Shown: positions 24,601 to 32,606 of the stretch, piece after piece
Layout of the letters: every line of letters starts with the position of its first letter
How positions within the stretch are numbered: the first letter of the stretch is position 1
Virus record (IMG/VR): IMGVR_UViG_3300042731_007586
Coordinates: 1-37,527 of that record
Direction: 5' to 3' (one strand)
Source of the DNA: a virus
DNA length: 37,527 bases
Notes under the pieces: model-generated
The model's input: only the letters and a program-made list of their open reading frames with translations
What the model was told of the DNA's origin: nothing
Database searches by the model: none
Translations under genes and position numbers: made by a program

Positions 24601-27242
24601 CAAATGTATATGCTGGAGATATTATTTCTTCAAAAATAACTTCTACTGATTTTATTTTAGCCCACCCAAGTGGAAGAATATTGAGCGACTCAGTCCATAC
24701 ACTTGGGCCGTCATACGGACCTGACCCTGGCCCAAATGTTCATGAATATGATTATCTTGCTGGTCCTGGGTTATATATGGATCACAAGATGTTTAGAATC
24801 GGAGATCCCGAAGGTTTTGGCATGTTTTGGACTGGTGAAAAACTTGCAGATGGATCCTTTAAGCAGCCAACATTTATACATAGACCTGATGGATGGCATA
24901 ATATAGATATTAATCCAAATACCCTTGAGATAAGAGGAAATTTAACAGCTGGAACTATACAAATAGGAGCCAGTCAACAAGCAGCATTAGATGTCGATCA
25001 ATACGGAAACCTTAGTATAGGAGACCAGCGAAAGAACGTAAGAGGTTTCTTTACTGGAAACCTTGGGTACAGCGGGCTAATTCATGACAGCGAAGGAAAG
25101 CAACAGCCAGAACCACCCAATAATCTTCCAGTAAACCAATACGATGCAGGGCAAGCATTTGTGCAGTTAAATTTAGATGATTATACAAATGCAGAGCTTT
25201 CTGATTTAGCGGGAGGAGGAATGTTTATTGAAATGCATTGGTCTAGAAACGATGGCACTTATTATGGAGCAGAAACTAGATACATTAAAAGCATAGATTT
25301 AAGGGCTGACAGAGATTATGACCTCGGTTTTGGAAAAGTAAAATTAGGTGGTGCCGCTGGATCGTTAGATGGGGTTGATTTAAGTACTAGATTTGGAAAT
25401 ACAGAGAACTTAAAAGGTGTAACAACAAAGGGCCCAATAATTTATTATAACGAAGAAGATGATCCAGGACACCCATTATTAGGGCAACCAAAAGGTAGAG
25501 ACTGGTTCTTGATTCATGATACTAGATTTAAAGTTTTAAATGACGGATCTTTATTTGCTGATAATGCTCAAATAGGAGGCACGGTTGTAGCAAACTCTTT
25601 TCAAGCTGGGCAAAATATAATATTAGGCGACGAAGAGAATGCAGTAGAAACTTTAATATCTAGTTATAACTTTGTAGATGATATTGCTTGTAAAGACCCA
25701 ACACAAGATGCTAGAGGCTGGGGGATAAGAGGTGATGGTCATGCCGTTTTCAAGAGTATAGACATTAGATCTGGGATCATTAGCGGAGTTTCTTTAACCG
25801 CTGGAGATTGCGATAGCAAGGATCATTTTAGAGTAAATTCAAGGGGAGATATATCAGTAGGAGACAGTCAGGTATATAGTAGAAATAATTTTTATGTGAC
25901 TAGGAAAGGAGAGCTTCATGCTACAGATGCATTTTTCTCTGGAGACGTAACTATTACGGGAACTTTGGACGTTGGACAAGGTTTGCAGCTAGCAACAGAA
26001 ATAACTACAGACCCAACTGATCCAGCAAAATGGAACCAAAGAGGGGTAAAAGGTATTCTATTAACTAGCACAGACATAAGAACAACCAATTTTGATGATA
26101 GTGATTTTACACTTCCAAGTATGGTTGGTCACAATAGGCCGCAAAATAGAGGATGGAAAATCACCAACGATGGAAATGCTATATTTTTTGGAGCTTATGT
26201 GACAGGGGGGTTTTTGAGTGGTAATTCAATAATAGCAGGAGAGGGAACTCCAGATTATCCATATTTCAAAATAGCATCTGATGGAGAAATGCAAATAGGA
26301 GGTTTTGGGCCAGGTATTACAGCTGCTTCAGCCCCAGATTCTGGACAAGGTTTATATGTAAGCAGAAAAGGAAAGCTTTATGCACAAGATGCTTACTTTA
26401 GAGGAAGCATTACGGGAGATAGAGGGTTGATTGGGTCAATGTATTTTAATAAAGATTATCTAGCTACTTATGATTATAAAACTATAGGTCGGAACACAAG
26501 AGGTAGTGTAAAATGGGAAGCTGGAAAAACAGGTTTGTACTTTGGTAAAAATGGAGAATTTTCTGTAGCAAACAATGATGGATTGATAATGTCTTACGAT
26601 CCAGACTCAAATTCTGATTATATCACTATTACTGGTTTGGCTTCTAGCAGCAACAGGGGAGAGCTTAAAGCATTCTCAAATGAATTAGAAACAACTCCAT
26701 GGAAAGGCGATGGGAAAGGTAAAGGGTTTAGGTTTGCAGGTGATGGAGATAGTTGGTTATCTAGGTTCCAAACAGACCCTTACAGTGCTTCAGGTATAGC
26801 TGGATTAGTTTCGACTCAAATAAACGGAGACATTCAAAACCCAGAACCATTAAAAAAATATACAATAATGGCTAAATCTCCAATTGGATACAGAGTGCTA
26901 GGGATATATATGGAAACTGATGCGGGTACGGCAGATGTAGAATGGAGTAAGAATTCTACTAATACTGCTAACAGGTCTGTATTAGGTTTCACCGTGCCTG
27001 GTGCTGGATATTTGAATATATCTACAGATGTTAATGGATCTTATCATGATTTTATTGCAAAAACATACAAACATGGAACCAGTGAAACTGTAAATGGAGC
27101 AAACTATACAGTTTCAAATATTATTAATCCTGACTCTGCTGATTGTTATATAGTATGCACTCCTAAACAAGTGAGCAATGTAAATTCATTAAGGTTTAGG
27201 ATAGACTTGCAAAGAAATGGAAATAATGATGTTAGAAATTAA
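18603..27242 (+). CDS. Giant gpJ-like tail-tip / receptor-binding protein
   Basis: A 2,879-residue protein, against 1,132 for lambda gpJ. The N-terminus has the family opening (VKALDLISEGPIEGFV, then GVYLNEVPVQ). A Phage-tail_3-like hub domain covers about 370-600 (EETVSFATDRSAEFIQPGDV). A Pro-rich linker lies near 840-860 (DDTPPPQQPTVDPP). Four FN3-like domains begin near 1070, 1328, 1577 and 1815, each with a D-x-x-PP opening and a core Trp; three then carry a Y-T-G motif and the fourth a related Y-R-T-G. The last 800 residues are fibre-like repeats pairing strands such as FKVLNDGSLFADNAQIGG, GHAVFKSIDIRSG and GKLYAQDAYFRGSITG. The C-terminal 150 residues should be the receptor-binding end. 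It starts two bases after the gpI-like stop without a clear Shine-Dalgarno sequence, which suggests coupling. Confidence 0.9.
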   Translation: MPFRLNCFASNTSPRLFKREIKGNYNPSSDDKEKLQSVSFVKALDLISEGPIEGFVDATGKLVGPDEMFKGVYLNEVPVQLTTASASPIFNFRNVSMAYKKGTEDQAPLWTDQDGDFYWLKDFSYTSRTVPVGANLDNQTVLEVQGQPKKMNAQASYSVIDQDVDYIGMTIAISECYTTDEDGVHQINEGGFQIWGDITGVVHRSLDEGEVARINDDGVNEYNVSVNFKGLCLGSYKEDIFFKLKDSKDIGSSRPRHIHIRNTTAQSLNFRTKFSAGLDSVTEIVDVNLKNPHSAVVASLFSAENFGSAPVRSYDLKLKKVKVPSNYVDKLEGPAGPTKIRAYSTDIGPAGSEGADENRHEGIWDGEFKEELEWTDNPAWILYDLITNDRYGLGEYIKNADVDKWELYKAAKYCDEVVPTSRPTKGGDFIQERRFTCNLLLQNASDAFQTLNEIASIFRGVAFFNNLEIFVATNVLKNPITTFTNTNVVDGIFRYGGAPEHTKFTAVKVAYKDKTDSFLPKYAYIEDAEGIIRYGLRVKEMAAVGCTSRDQALRLGRWTLLTSNLEEETVSFATDRSAEFIQPGDVFTIRDELRKEFRTAGRVKHVENSQNKVDENFVILDQEFDTENYDVTSISFLIPGADYQNSIGHNQFKEFVHRNGYNIGAADAGERNAPHFSPLIKLNSETSLNNNLNNYLENTESGAKILTDENEDMVLFSEVSGSKLPNDGGHKTFNDYFLDSSVLSNLRNGSDRADSTDKIQPGSLYLIHGKTKDGQSDDFVGKDYQLISKVENGDGTFSISALEYDSGKFDKTDVLSTIYTETTYDYDPGDGTSEPGADDTPPPQQPTVDPPVVQITNPGYPTINTVDLIVQTSGVVNSQGETKSRVNFYFHNTMENEVYYRSKTSQGYYGMRVSRITDEYYGKLLTSRDNDLKVIQNGQYVIDGIQNCGDYKVLYDNTSTDSDNHKTPSGKAVFGGSDNVSATIGGFNSSNFNPFLDVHRSRTVSEFGELGLKGCTLFETEYADVITGDVLSGEFDLPDPNSYYELRWYEGNRFGTSPEKVMIFKGETDIKPPAVPTNFNVSMNDLFPNLLNFSWDHQEGKDSDLIGFRIYTGHEGEENPDYKFTEYSDYLNPHNEYNTPKLGSSFAEVVGKNARYFTYEADTSDGTLRNNKGEPIGFGDAAAFHIRAFDYSENLSDGSNSNILTLTDISAAPNLYLSGEIREEGIGTDSYRWTPTMHVFYSGNYHTFKSFKNYHLKVTDETYGFGAPRSYVINKQDIKISPERFGAATSGYYELKDVLPGANYYGEIYAVMNDGRESREGNHRGGIPQDTFPPAKLNSFRVSKQFSNFRFSWDPPLERDVAKILLYTGSGHSNWGIPLDEEENITNLTDPKMAPDVEHFIVSDPTDFPSSPIDKFREIGQESWEKTKFPFHAVPVDTSNNTGMYVNYTYRYVNLAGPEVHTSGEAHPDGRSLVHVFYSGVGQQDESFKYYETEYQDATASDSFIVNSYSDSKKAELDYSKLGNGSGHFSFEALGTHFYEVRTRVIFDSFESNFSDDIVLSNYEYGIDVNDLVYAPPDKVPPGRPEWITASKNGPNVFLSWRNPPDRDLKSILLYTGYQNFTGEEDGTYLHQDSLTNVDLIALKNFRQNADTDLYFWLRAKDSSDNLSEWSIGNTAIPANQKDRFGKPYNSGQRMTIGLPEPLHRKHIVATTGIEIDERGDGSAKPYISYVITGVLDYQKAYYKVDLSRKSNYSILKGTQQIDIEHGPLTNSMTGSGVFNDLICDEDYYLRARYQEFDGRVSAYTDCLQNPIRTPKDNTPPKNPTDFVIVSGPKQNIINWKWEGGVSRDLTSLLVYRTGIPTGRINKDSSEDNVWSSAHISGYFEENEDEYAFQLAPSTSFIDNDVVSGLNYNWGKPGNTNGKYERPLENVYYHYFIKTVDRSGNTGIGFVSGVSQDTHTSYPTNISKTSHSSFANDRYAQTPHNQGYVTGGAISASYISNVYAGDIISSKITSTDFILAHPSGRILSDSVHTLGPSYGPDPGPNVHEYDYLAGPGLYMDHKMFRIGDPEGFGMFWTGEKLADGSFKQPTFIHRPDGWHNIDINPNTLEIRGNLTAGTIQIGASQQAALDVDQYGNLSIGDQRKNVRGFFTGNLGYSGLIHDSEGKQQPEPPNNLPVNQYDAGQAFVQLNLDDYTNAELSDLAGGGMFIEMHWSRNDGTYYGAETRYIKSIDLRADRDYDLGFGKVKLGGAAGSLDGVDLSTRFGNTENLKGVTTKGPIIYYNEEDDPGHPLLGQPKGRDWFLIHDTRFKVLNDGSLFADNAQIGGTVVANSFQAGQNIILGDEENAVETLISSYNFVDDIACKDPTQDARGWGIRGDGHAVFKSIDIRSGIISGVSLTAGDCDSKDHFRVNSRGDISVGDSQVYSRNNFYVTRKGELHATDAFFSGDVTITGTLDVGQGLQLATEITTDPTDPAKWNQRGVKGILLTSTDIRTTNFDDSDFTLPSMVGHNRPQNRGWKITNDGNAIFFGAYVTGGFLSGNSIIAGEGTPDYPYFKIASDGEMQIGGFGPGITAASAPDSGQGLYVSRKGKLYAQDAYFRGSITGDRGLIGSMYFNKDYLATYDYKTIGRNTRGSVKWEAGKTGLYFGKNGEFSVANNDGLIMSYDPDSNSDYITITGLASSSNRGELKAFSNELETTPWKGDGKGKGFRFAGDGDSWLSRFQTDPYSASGIAGLVSTQINGDIQNPEPLKKYTIMAKSPIGYRVLGIYMETDAGTADVEWSKNSTNTANRSVLGFTVPGAGYLNISTDVNGSYHDFIAKTYKHGTSETVNGANYTVSNIINPDSADCYIVCTPKQVSNVNSLRFRIDLQRNGNNDVRN

Positions 27243-27251
27243 TATAATTAT

Positions 27252-27413
27252 ATGAACATTAGAGAATTAGATACATTAAATATTAAAGCTATGCTTTGTG
27301 ATATTTTATTAGAAAAAGAAAATATAGAGAAAAATATACAAATACTTAAGACGGAATTGGACAGAAGAGAAAGCGAGAAAAACTTTAAAGTCCAGAAATC
27401 AGATGGAGGTTAA
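27252..27413 (+). CDS. Small 53-residue helical protein
   Basis: A short ORF from ATG at 27252 to TAA at 27411-27413 fills the gap between the gpJ-like gene and the next large gene. The protein is charged and predicted as a single helix or coiled coil (KAMLCDILLEKENIEKNIQ, then LKTELDRRESEK). The Shine-Dalgarno sequence of the next gene (GGAGGT at 27405-27410) lies inside its last codons, so its translation should open the next gene. The tidy fit between neighbours and good codon use support a real gene. The function is unknown; a tip-assembly helper or small structural peptide is possible. Confidence 0.6.
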   Translation: MNIRELDTLNIKAMLCDILLEKENIEKNIQILKTELDRRESEKNFKVQKSDGG

Positions 27414-27419
27414 TAAATT

Positions 27420-30400
27420 GTGCCATTTGATCAGATCTATTGGAATAATTATGGCCAGGGTGATGTGGCCGAATCTGGGTATTTTGACAAAAGTGAATCC
27501 CTTGATGTAAGGTTTGGAGTAACAGCTACGGCAGATAGCCACTCAACCTTTTCTTTTTTTGGAAAAAGAAGGAAATTTTATTCAACTTTTTATGACTTAA
27601 CATACAGGGATACTAAATTCCCTTTTAATGCAAATAATATGGGCGCATATGGAAGGGGAGGTTTCTGGAAAACTTCACCAACAAGTGCAGAGCCTGATCC
27701 AGCTTTACCACAAAGCACTGGAAATGAAGACGGAAATTGCGACAAATCGAAAGGTTGGACGGATAGTGGATACGATGCAGGAAATGGGCAGATCTGTAAG
27801 CCTTTAAGGGAATATCAAGTACAAGTTCAATCCACTGTTTGTTATAGTTGGCCAGGTATAGAAGAACAAACATACTCTAGTTTCAATGTGAATGATATGA
27901 AAAAAACTGGCAATAATGGAAACAATATTGTTGCTGTTTATGGAGATAGCCCAACAGACGATGATTTATTCCAAGCACAAAATAGAGAAAGCTGCCACAA
28001 CATATCAAATACAGCAAGAGTAATAGATGCAGATCATCCGTTTATTGGAATACATGCAGATTATCCACTAACGGTTACCACAAAAAAAGCAATGCAAGGC
28101 TATTATGTAATCCTGAAAAGGAAAAGGTTTGTTTACAATGAATACGCAAGCAAACACACCGAACAGTATGGTAGCTATGGAAGCGCGCAGTTTCAAAAAG
28201 GAGGAAACATAAAACCATGCCATGTAGATACTAGGCAGGGTCATTATTTACATTACGACGAGGCTGGAGATCTAGTTGATTATCCGAAGCAATCAACGGA
28301 TCAAGAGGAGATGTGTGACCATATTGTAAGGGTAAGAACTTCTGCTTTAGGACAACCCTTTTCTACCACAAGAGATTATGTAGATGTTTATCCTGGCTGG
28401 GGTGGATATAATTTTAGGGCCGCTGGCGGTTTATCAGGAAGAACCGAAGCCGAAGACTTAAAAGGTTTATTTCGAAGTAGAGTTCCATATAAAGGTTGGT
28501 TTGTTCTTCCTTGGGATAATTTAGATACAGCTGTAAATACTTGGTATAGTGAATGGAACGAGCTAATAGTAGCTAAATTGTTGGCCCAATCAATATTACA
28601 AGGACAAATAGACATAGTAACTCCTTTACAACAGGCGTTTAACGATGCAAATACAGCCGCTAATGATGCTTATGCTGTATACAGCAATTTATATGACGAG
28701 GCTGAAGATTTAAAGGAGACATATGACAATAAAGTTACAGCAGCGAACACGGCAACCACAAATTATAATACTCAAGTTGCAATAGCTGAGTCGGCAGGAG
28801 CAACCGCTGAAGAAGAAACTACAAAACTGAATACTCTTAATACTCAATTTAATAGCAAGAATGCTGAGTACGAAACGGCTGTTAGTGATTATAATGATGC
28901 AGTCACAGCTCAATCTGATGCAGTTGATGCATATAATGCTGCATATACTACATTAGAAGGATGGTATAATTATTGTTGGGCGTGGGCGGGAGATAATCAT
29001 CCATTAAATACTAATATTCAAGCTTCTGAGGTAGATTGGGACAGTTTCGATTTATTGTGTGGGGAAACCGATTCAGGGAATCAATATTGGGGCGATGGCT
29101 ATTTTGCTTCTTATAATGCTGCATGGAATGCTTGGGTAGCTGCTGATCAGACTCTAAATCAAGCAAATGCAGCTGAAGATACTGCGCTAGCGACTAGAAA
29201 TACCTTGCAGGCCGAAGTTGAAGATCTTGACTCCCAAGTCAGTGCTCAAACTACAATTCAAGAGGCTGCCGTTGCAGCCTCGACAGCTGCAGATGCAGAA
29301 GCTACAAGGCTTCAGGGTATAATGGATGACAAAAAAGATGAAGCGGCCTCTGCTAAAACAGCATATGACAACAAAGTTATAGAAGTCAATGCCGCATGGG
29401 ACGTATATGAACCTCTTGACACAGAAAGAGATAATGCACAAACCACATTAAGCACCGCTCAAGCTCTTCAGATTTTAGCTCAAGATGTTTATGATGATGC
29501 AGCTCTGGCCGAAAGTGCTTACCCAGATAATGCAGGTAATGCTTTGAAAGATAGAATCCAGAACCCAGTATATTACGCTGATGATAGACTGAACTGGAGA
29601 ATGCCTAAATGGGATGAAGATGACGGAGGAATAGATATGGATAGAGCTGATCCAGATGGAGAAAATCACGACGGAAGTGTCAATTTGATTGACGCTGTAA
29701 TATCTCCAGAATTTGTGCCAAGGGAAAGGGCAGAAACAGGATCGGTTTATATAAAAAGCATAACAGTCAAAAAAAATGGAACTGGAGTATTGCAACCAGG
29801 ATATGATGCAGTTGGGCGGTACATAGAATTACCTAGCAATGAAATATATACTGACCAATCTAGTAAGATAAATGCTTCAGGAAGCTCAGGGCAAAAAATA
29901 GTTACATTTAAAAATATGTTTAGGAATGGATCTTCTTATTTAACTAGATATATATCTAATGAGTTCTTGATATCTTTTTCAGGGTCTACAAAAAAATATT
30001 CAATAGATAGTGTGTCGGGAAATAAAATCACATTGACTGAAAATTTATCTACCAGTTTAAACAACTCGACTTTCACTCTTCATATACCAAGAGGAGCTAG
30101 AGAAAAAGAAGAGTATACTTGGGGTAATTATGATCTTAGTGAATTCGATTCTGATACTTATGAAACATTAGTTGATTTAAATCAAAAACATCAATGGCCA
30201 GACGAGGATGGGAATGCAATAGATATGCCTGAAGAACTAATAGAAGATGATATGATATCAAGAGATCATGCTGGCTATGTATCTGACGAACTGCAATATC
30301 AACATGCTTTGCATGTTATAAACGATAGCACTACATGGTTGATTCGGGATTTATTCTTAGCAACATCCGCAAACACTAATGATAATACTTTAAACCTTAT

Positions 30401-31496
30401 TTATGCAGCAGATGGATTAGGAATGGGAGAGGGGCACTTGGGTAAGGCGGTTAGGCATCCGTATTTTGCAAACGAACTAGGGGAAAGTTTGAACATAAGA
30501 AACGACTTTTTTAATTGGGCATATCATGAGTATTTATATTTCTCTGCTCCTGCTGGTCAAGGTGGGCATTGTTCCTGTAAGGTTGGGGGGAATGTAACTT
30601 GGAATAAATATAGATGGATAAAATGGTGGGAAATGCCAAGAACTAATGCAATATTAGAAGATGATGCCGCAGTTCATTATAATAATAGTGGATTCTCTAA
30701 TTTAAGACAATCTGTATTTGATGGTTTTGTTAGCTATACTGATTTGTATGGAATTCAAATAGATACCAAAGCAAAACAATTTTTTTACGGAGGTGTTGAT
30801 AAGGCTTCGTCTGCAATTTGGCCATGTTATGAAAATAATATACCTCAAACAAGCCCAGAAGCATTTGATCAAAAATTCTCCACTCATTACCCTAGTTGGG
30901 GGGTAGAGTTTGAAGAAGCTTACACTAACTACAATCATTCCCTTAGGGGGGTCGATTTGGGAGCGGATGCAAACAATACTCCAACCATACAAAGAGTTCT
31001 AGATAGACCCTGGTTTACTTATTGCGCATTCAGTCAATGCCCAGGTCTAAAAACTAACATGTATGATTTTCAAGGAAACTCAAACCAAAGGTTGATGCAA
31101 CAATTTGCAATGAGCCATAGAGACTATACCGAGACCAGCCATAGTCAAAGAGCCATACCCTGGAAGGCTTTACAAAAATCAAAATATGAAAAAATATTAA
31201 AAAGGCCTTCTGTCTTAGCTCAATATGGATTTGCTGGAGATATGTTTGGTTATACTACGGCTGATGTTGGCTTCGCAAACAATACATGGGCCGACCATAA
31301 TATAACTGTATACGAGAGTAATAACTATTTACCCCAAGGATCTCATTTTGAAATATCTTTACATCAGGCAGGGACAGAATTTAATGATGATATAAGAGAC
31401 GAGTGGGAAAGAAGAATACCAGAAGAAAATTTAATAGGAGATGGAAGATCAAAAATATCTCTAGATAATTATACAGCTTATATAGTTGCTAAGTAG
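27420..31496 (+). CDS. Large tail-tip/fibre-associated protein with a helical hairpin
   Basis: A 1,358-residue protein starting with GTG, nine bases after GGAGGT, which decides the start. I do not recognise the family. Residues 1-385 are a Cys- and aromatic-containing globular part. Residues about 385-510 are an Ala/Asp/Thr/Asn-rich coiled-coil arm (FNDANTAANDAYAVY). Residues about 511-567 form a compact Trp/Tyr-rich tip with C519 and C547. Residues about 568-700 are a second arm of similar length. Then come an acidic loop (DPDGENHDGSVNLID near 740), a beta segment at about 770-900, and a C-terminal globular part with a Cys cluster (HCSCKVGG). No signal peptide is seen. Its position after the receptor-binding gene suggests a virion tip or side-fibre protein. 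It ends four bases from a convergent minus-strand gene, with no terminator visible. Confidence 0.6.
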   Translation: MPFDQIYWNNYGQGDVAESGYFDKSESLDVRFGVTATADSHSTFSFFGKRRKFYSTFYDLTYRDTKFPFNANNMGAYGRGGFWKTSPTSAEPDPALPQSTGNEDGNCDKSKGWTDSGYDAGNGQICKPLREYQVQVQSTVCYSWPGIEEQTYSSFNVNDMKKTGNNGNNIVAVYGDSPTDDDLFQAQNRESCHNISNTARVIDADHPFIGIHADYPLTVTTKKAMQGYYVILKRKRFVYNEYASKHTEQYGSYGSAQFQKGGNIKPCHVDTRQGHYLHYDEAGDLVDYPKQSTDQEEMCDHIVRVRTSALGQPFSTTRDYVDVYPGWGGYNFRAAGGLSGRTEAEDLKGLFRSRVPYKGWFVLPWDNLDTAVNTWYSEWNELIVAKLLAQSILQGQIDIVTPLQQAFNDANTAANDAYAVYSNLYDEAEDLKETYDNKVTAANTATTNYNTQVAIAESAGATAEEETTKLNTLNTQFNSKNAEYETAVSDYNDAVTAQSDAVDAYNAAYTTLEGWYNYCWAWAGDNHPLNTNIQASEVDWDSFDLLCGETDSGNQYWGDGYFASYNAAWNAWVAADQTLNQANAAEDTALATRNTLQAEVEDLDSQVSAQTTIQEAAVAASTAADAEATRLQGIMDDKKDEAASAKTAYDNKVIEVNAAWDVYEPLDTERDNAQTTLSTAQALQILAQDVYDDAALAESAYPDNAGNALKDRIQNPVYYADDRLNWRMPKWDEDDGGIDMDRADPDGENHDGSVNLIDAVISPEFVPRERAETGSVYIKSITVKKNGTGVLQPGYDAVGRYIELPSNEIYTDQSSKINASGSSGQKIVTFKNMFRNGSSYLTRYISNEFLISFSGSTKKYSIDSVSGNKITLTENLSTSLNNSTFTLHIPRGAREKEEYTWGNYDLSEFDSDTYETLVDLNQKHQWPDEDGNAIDMPEELIEDDMISRDHAGYVSDELQYQHALHVINDSTTWLIRDLFLATSANTNDNTLNLIYAADGLGMGEGHLGKAVRHPYFANELGESLNIRNDFFNWAYHEYLYFSAPAGQGGHCSCKVGGNVTWNKYRWIKWWEMPRTNAILEDDAAVHYNNSGFSNLRQSVFDGFVSYTDLYGIQIDTKAKQFFYGGVDKASSAIWPCYENNIPQTSPEAFDQKFSTHYPSWGVEFEEAYTNYNHSLRGVDLGADANNTPTIQRVLDRPWFTYCAFSQCPGLKTNMYDFQGNSNQRLMQQFAMSHRDYTETSHSQRAIPWKALQKSKYEKILKRPSVLAQYGFAGDMFGYTTADVGFANNTWADHNITVYESNNYLPQGSHFEISLHQAGTEFNDDIRDEWERRIPEENLIGDGRSKISLDNYTAYIVAK

Positions 31497-31500
31497 CAAA

Positions 31501-32604
31501 TTATGTTACTTGTGTAAAAGTAATATTTAAAGGACATTTATCGTCGTCGCAGAAAGGTTGAGATGTTGGGGCGTTAGCCAATGGTTCTTTTTTCTTGCCG
31601 TCGTATGTAGGATCATCATCATCGCCCTTAGGAGTATTTGCGCACACTTCGTCATCGCCTGGAGTTGTTCCATGACCACTTCTTCCTGGAAAATAATAAG
31701 AGTGTGTCTTATCTGGAATAAACGGATTAAGTAAAGGATTAACAAAAGCATTATAACCCTCTCTTTGGTAGTAAGCGTTTTTATATGCAGCTTGGAGTAT
31801 TGAGACGTTTGGCTTTTTCTTAAATCCTTTATGGAAGTAATTAGCTGGGTTTTGGTATTTAAGAGTTTCTATCGAAGCAATATCTATAGACCTTCCATGC
31901 GCATAAAAAGCATTTTCATCTTTTATAAAGCTAGAAACTATTGGTTTCAATCTTTTTTCTTGACCTTGTACTGTTTTGGTTTTAGTAGCCCCAGCCTCTT
32001 CGGATAGTTCTTCCAAACTTTTATTAACGACTAATGTGTCATATTCTGAAAGAAATTCTGATATCGTTTGCCTGTTTCCTTGTACAGTATCAGCCACATT
32101 AGTTTCCATACCAGTTCCATCTAAGACACTATTAATAGTTTTTTCTATGGGAGAATCGTAAATATTTTCAAAGCAAAGTTTGCCATTTTTGGCGTAAAAA
32201 ATTTTAAATTTTGTGTTTATCGGGTCGCCTCTATATGCCATAATTGTGCCAAGATTAACTGCATACTCACTTTCCTGGCCATCGCACTCTAGCATTAATT
32301 CAACGAAAACCACTTCGCCTTCTTTTATGTTTGAAATTTTTAATTGTGGGTAAAACTCATCTGGGTAAGAGAGGGAAGCATCCGCATTTGTTGAGTAACC
32401 TATGGCATTCTTAAAATTACTATGAATTCCAGTGATAGTCCAAGAATAACTTACTGGCACAAAGTTCATCCACGTGAAAAGAGGGGTGTGCAGAACAAAA
32501 TCAGCGGATGTACCATCTTCTTCTTCTACGGTTCTTAAAACACAGTTGCCTACTAAAACACCTGGTTGGTAATATTTTTGTTGTTCTTCAGTTAAATAAC
32601 TCAT
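31501..32604 (-). CDS. Uncharacterised minus-strand protein with acidic Cys-containing tail
   Basis: A 367-residue protein on the opposite strand to the tail operon, two bases downstream of its larger minus-strand partner, so the two form an operon. The first 150 residues are mostly beta (VLVGNCVLRTVEEED, then GEVVFVELMLECDG). The middle is helical and charged (SEFLSEYDTLVVNKS, EEAGATKTKTVQG). The last 60 residues are low-complexity, acidic and contain three cysteines (EVCANTPKGDDDD, PFCDDDKCPL). No family or catalytic motif is recognised. The location inside a late structural region suggests a virion accessory, adhesion or host-interaction protein, but this is context only. The upstream ribosome-binding sequence is weak (CAGGG). 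Confidence 0.6.
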   Translation of the reverse strand: MSYLTEEQQKYYQPGVLVGNCVLRTVEEEDGTSADFVLHTPLFTWMNFVPVSYSWTITGIHSNFKNAIGYSTNADASLSYPDEFYPQLKISNIKEGEVVFVELMLECDGQESEYAVNLGTIMAYRGDPINTKFKIFYAKNGKLCFENIYDSPIEKTINSVLDGTGMETNVADTVQGNRQTISEFLSEYDTLVVNKSLEELSEEAGATKTKTVQGQEKRLKPIVSSFIKDENAFYAHGRSIDIASIETLKYQNPANYFHKGFKKKPNVSILQAAYKNAYYQREGYNAFVNPLLNPFIPDKTHSYYFPGRSGHGTTPGDDEVCANTPKGDDDDPTYDGKKKEPLANAPTSQPFCDDDKCPLNITFTQVT

Positions 32605-32606
32605 TA

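Noticed and set aside
24703-24906. Plus-strand 67-codon frame inside the gpJ-like gene
   Set aside because: It sits in an alternate frame of well-conserved coding sequence, with no sign of independent translation.
29631-29700. Calcium-binding (EF-hand or dockerin-like) loop in the helical hairpin protein
   Set aside because: The acidic stretch DPDGENHDGSVNLID resembles a single loop, but spacing is imperfect and no second loop or helix pair supports it.
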